Notes under the pieces: generated by a model
The model's database searches: none
What the model was told of the DNA's origin: nothing
Seen by the model: only the letters and a program-made list of their open reading frames with translations
From: UBA1738 sp045591565
GTDB lineage: Bacteria > Bacillota > Clostridia > UBA1381
Reading direction: 5' to 3'
DNA: 8,201 bases
Assembly (NCBI GenBank): GCA_045591565.1
Contig: JAZNTB010000043.1
Location: forward strand, 1-8,201
Translations under genes and position numbers: made by a program
Shown here: one piece after another, positions 6,067-8,201 of the stretch
How positions within the stretch are numbered: position 1 is the first letter of the stretch
Layout: each line of letters opens with the position of its first letter

Positions 6067-7431
6067 ATGGTACATCAATATAAACAAAACGGATACAACA
6101 TTGTAGTTGACGCCTTCAGCGGCTCGGTTCATGCGGTGGATGAGGTTGCGTATGACATTATCGGGATGTATGAAAATACTGACAGAGCAGATATAATAAA
6201 GGCAATTACTCAAAAGTATGATGGAATAACCGAGGGGGATGTTATATCCTGTATAAATGATATAGAAGAACTAAAAAGCACAAAGCAGCTTTTTGCAGAG
6301 GATATTTATGCTGACAAGGCAGATGTATTAAAGGGCAAGAGCAATGTCATTAAGGCGCTTTGCCTGCATGTTGCGCATACCTGCAACCTAAACTGCAGCT
6401 ATTGCTTTGCAAGTCAGGGCAAATACCAGGGCGAAAAGGCGATTATGAGCTTTGAAGTAGGAAAACGCGCAATAGATTTCCTTATTGAAAATTCAGGAAC
6501 GAGAACTAACCTTGAAGTGGACTTTTTCGGCGGCGAACCGCTTATGAACTGGGATGTTGTAAAGCAAATAGTTGCATACGCGAGGAGCATTGAAAAGGAA
6601 AAGGGTAAGAATTTCCGCTTTACTCTGACAACAAACGGTATGCTTTTAGATGACGAAGTGACAGAGTTCTGCAACAAGGAAATGAGCAATGTTGTCCTTA
6701 GTCTTGACGGCAGACGAGAGGTTCATGACAGACTGCGCAAGGATTATCAGGGGAAGGGCAGCTATGATGTTATCGTTCCCAAGTTTCAGGAGTTTGTGAA
6801 AAAAAGAGGGGATAAAAGCTACTATATCCGCGGTACATATACACACAATAATGTGGACTTTACCAATGATATACTTCATATGGCAGACCTCGGTTTTTCA
6901 GAGCTTAGTATGGAACCGGTTGTCTGTGCGCCGGAGGACCCTTATGCACTTACAAAAGAGGATTTGCCGGAGCTTTTCCGTCAGTATGAAATTTTGGCAA
7001 ATGAGATGATAAAAAGGGATAGAGAGGGAAGAGGCTTTACCTTCTATCACTATACAATAGACCTTAAAAACGGACCTTGTATTTACAAGCGAGTTTCGGG
7101 CTGCGGCTCAGGAACGGAATATCTTGCGGTAACACCATGGGGCGACCTTTATCCATGCCATCAGTTTGTTGGAGATGAGGACTACCTTATGGGCAATGTC
7201 TCGGATGGGGTGACAAACACCGAAATGCGTGAGAAATTCAGAAAGTGTAATGTGTATTCAAGACCCGAATGTAAGGATTGCTGGGCAAAGCTTTATTGCT
7301 CAGGCGGATGTGCGGCAAATGCATATCACGCAACAGGCGATATCAGCGGTGTGTACGAATATGGCTGTGAGCTGTTTAAAAAGCGTATGGAATGCGCTAT
7401 TATGATTCAGGTTGACAAGGCCTTGGGGTAA
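6067..7431 (+). CDS. scfB: SCIFF peptide maturase, radical SAM/SPASM protein
   Basis: A 454-residue enzyme that modifies the SCIFF precursor encoded just upstream. Domains in order are an N-terminal RiPP recognition region (about 1-90) that would bind the precursor's leader; a radical SAM core from about residue 95 with CNLNCSYC (Cys106, 110 and 113) for the SAM-binding [4Fe-4S] cluster, GGEP near 155-158 and TTNG near 190; and a SPASM domain (about 335-445). The SPASM domain is rich in cysteines (CGSGTEYLAV, LYPCHQF, ECKDCWAKLYCSGGC, YGCELF) that should hold two auxiliary clusters. The family reference is CteB of Clostridium thermocellum, which forms a thioether in its precursor. All cluster cysteines that I expect are present, so the enzyme looks intact. 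AAGGA at 6055-6059 lies seven bases before the ATG. Transcription probably comes from the SCIFF promoter through the intervening hairpin. Confidence 0.95.
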   Translation: MVHQYKQNGYNIVVDAFSGSVHAVDEVAYDIIGMYENTDRADIIKAITQKYDGITEGDVISCINDIEELKSTKQLFAEDIYADKADVLKGKSNVIKALCLHVAHTCNLNCSYCFASQGKYQGEKAIMSFEVGKRAIDFLIENSGTRTNLEVDFFGGEPLMNWDVVKQIVAYARSIEKEKGKNFRFTLTTNGMLLDDEVTEFCNKEMSNVVLSLDGRREVHDRLRKDYQGKGSYDVIVPKFQEFVKKRGDKSYYIRGTYTHNNVDFTNDILHMADLGFSELSMEPVVCAPEDPYALTKEDLPELFRQYEILANEMIKRDREGRGFTFYHYTIDLKNGPCIYKRVSGCGSGTEYLAVTPWGDLYPCHQFVGDEDYLMGNVSDGVTNTEMREKFRKCNVYSRPECKDCWAKLYCSGGCAANAYHATGDISGVYEYGCELFKKRMECAIMIQVDKALG

Positions 7432-7457
7432 ATTCCATAAATTTTGAAAAACAATTA

Positions 7458-7472
7458 TTCACACAGTGTGAA
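7458..7472. repeat. Short inverted repeat after the maturase gene
   Basis: TTCACAC-A-GTGTGAA has perfect 7-base arms around one base. It lies 26 bases after the maturase stop and before the main terminator. It has no gene downstream on the plus strand to regulate and no T-run, so it may be a minor 3' stem in the mRNA or a chance palindrome. Confidence 0.3.
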
Positions 7473-7492
7473 ATGGATATATACCTGCGGTA

Positions 7493-7539
7493 AATAACAA
7501 ACAGGGGTATTGCATTAGGCAATACCCCTGTTTGTTATT
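7493..7539. terminator. Bidirectional terminator between scfB and thiD
   Basis: Two perfectly complementary 21-base arms (7493-7513 and 7519-7539) flank a five-base loop, ATTAG. The inner stem is GC-rich (AGGGG with CCCCT). The outer part is A-rich on the 5' side and T-rich on the 3' side on either strand, so the stem can terminate transcripts from both directions. It separates the convergent maturase and thiD genes. The last codons of thiD and its stop are inside the structure. Confidence 0.85.
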
Positions 7540-8201
7540 CTTTGCATATGGTTTAAAGGCCCACGGCCTTTGCCGATATCAAGACCTGCTTCTATACAGG
7601 ATGTTATATATTCCTTTGCACGCCGCACACTTTGTTCTGTGCCAAGACCGTCTGCAAGACTGCAGGCAATGGCGGAGGAAAGGGTACAGCCCGTTCCATG
7701 CGTGTTGGGGTTCTCGATTCTCCTTGAGGAAATGGCGACGGGTTTGCCGTTTGTCCAAAGTATGTCGGTTGCGCTGTCCGATAAGTGTCCGCCCTTTATC
7801 AGAACTGCGCCGGAGATATCTTTTGCAATTTGCTCTGCTGCGTTTAGCATATCGTCGGTGGTTTTGATAGAAAAACCGCAAAGCTGCTCGGCTTCGGGTA
7901 TGTTTGGTGTGATTATATCAGCAAGCGGAATAAGGGTATTCTTGAGCGCACTTGCGGCGGAAGACTCTAACAAAGAGCTTCCGCTGGTTGCGACCATTAC
8001 AGGGTCTAAAACAATGTTTCTTGCGCCGTATTTGCGGAGCTTGTTGCCAATGACTTCGATTATGCCCTTGTTTGAAACCATACCGATTTTTACGGCGTCA
8101 GGAAAAATATCGGTAAAAATACTGTCAAGCTGAGCGGCTAAAAAGTCGCAGTCGACATCCAAAACAGCAGATACGCCGAGCGTATTTTGAGCAGAAGTCG
8201 G
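7515..8201 (-). CDS. thiD: Hydroxymethylpyrimidine/phosphomethylpyrimidine kinase, N-terminus cut by window
   Basis: ThiD phosphorylates HMP and then HMP-phosphate, supplying the pyrimidine half of thiamine. The frame stays open to the window edge and reads PTSAQNTLGVSAV before continuing, matching the (T)AQNT-GV segment near residue 40 of ThiD. About 35-40 N-terminal residues, including the first substrate-binding loop, are therefore missing. Later ribokinase-fold signatures are DAVKIGMVSN, LDPVMVATSG, ITPNIPEAEQL, VLIKGGH, and NTHGTGCTLSSAIA, which holds the anion hole and catalytic residues. The C-terminus GRGPLNHM followed by a short tail is normal, so this is a ThiD alone and not fused to ThiE in the visible part. 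A TTG at 8162 could be read as a start but is internal. The stop (7517-7515) lies in the terminator loop. Other thiamine genes may lie to the right. Confidence 0.93.
   Translation of the reverse strand, partial: PTSAQNTLGVSAVLDVDCDFLAAQLDSIFTDIFPDAVKIGMVSNKGIIEVIGNKLRKYGARNIVLDPVMVATSGSSLLESSAASALKNTLIPLADIITPNIPEAEQLCGFSIKTTDDMLNAAEQIAKDISGAVLIKGGHLSDSATDILWTNGKPVAISSRRIENPNTHGTGCTLSSAIACSLADGLGTEQSVRRAKEYITSCIEAGLDIGKGRGPLNHMQRITNRGIA

Noticed and set aside
7570..8133. Plus-strand open frame of 187 codons at the right edge
   Set aside because: It is antisense to thiD, whose reading frame shows a full set of family motifs; the plus-strand product matches nothing I know.
8160..8162. TTG as the start of thiD
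   Set aside because: The frame continues upstream to the window edge with conserved ThiD residues (AQNTLGV), so the true start is outside the window.

Overview
The window looks like a chromosomal segment from an anaerobic Firmicute of class Clostridia, probably a Ruminococcaceae/Oscillospiraceae-type gut organism. The evidence is moderately AT-rich DNA, AGGAG-type ribosome binding sites, sigma-A promoters and, most tellingly, a SCIFF ranthipeptide precursor followed by its radical SAM maturase, a pair found in nearly all Clostridia. The species cannot be read from the sequence.

Left edge (1-363): the first codons of a minus-strand gene lie at 1-36 behind a strong ribosome binding site. Upstream of it (37-226) is a structured minus-strand leader: a long-range 13-bp closing stem, an inner 10-bp stem, a U-G-containing hairpin, a possible pseudoknot, and a UUCG-loop hairpin with a U-tract immediately before the ribosome binding site. 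It resembles a transcription-attenuating riboswitch or other cis-regulatory RNA, and I could not assign it to a known class. Its promoter (231-262) is divergent from an extended -10 promoter (295-324) that reads rightward.

Central operon (364-5793, plus strand): five closely spaced genes encode a YgjV-family membrane protein, a SulP-type anion transporter with a C-terminal STAS domain, an EamA/DMT-family transporter, a xylose-isomerase-like TIM-barrel isomerase/epimerase, and a short-form Orn/Lys/Arg decarboxylase-family PLP enzyme. Gaps are 14-26 bases and no terminator is evident, so co-transcription is likely. The set does not spell one recognised pathway.

SCIFF module (5798-7431): a consensus TTGACA-17-TATAAT promoter, whose -35 box is overlapped by a 16-base inverted repeat, drives a 44-residue precursor with six cysteines (missed by ordinary length cut-offs). 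A 10-bp hairpin separates it from the maturase gene. The maturase has an N-terminal RiPP recognition region, a CX3CX2C radical SAM core and a cysteine-rich SPASM domain. In this known family the enzyme installs thioether cross-links from the precursor's cysteines.

Right edge (7432-8201): a perfect 21-bp-stem palindrome acts as a probable bidirectional terminator between the maturase and a convergent partial thiD gene (HMP/HMP-P kinase of thiamine synthesis). The thiD stop codon lies inside the terminator loop. No mobile elements, CRISPR arrays, tRNA or rRNA genes were seen.
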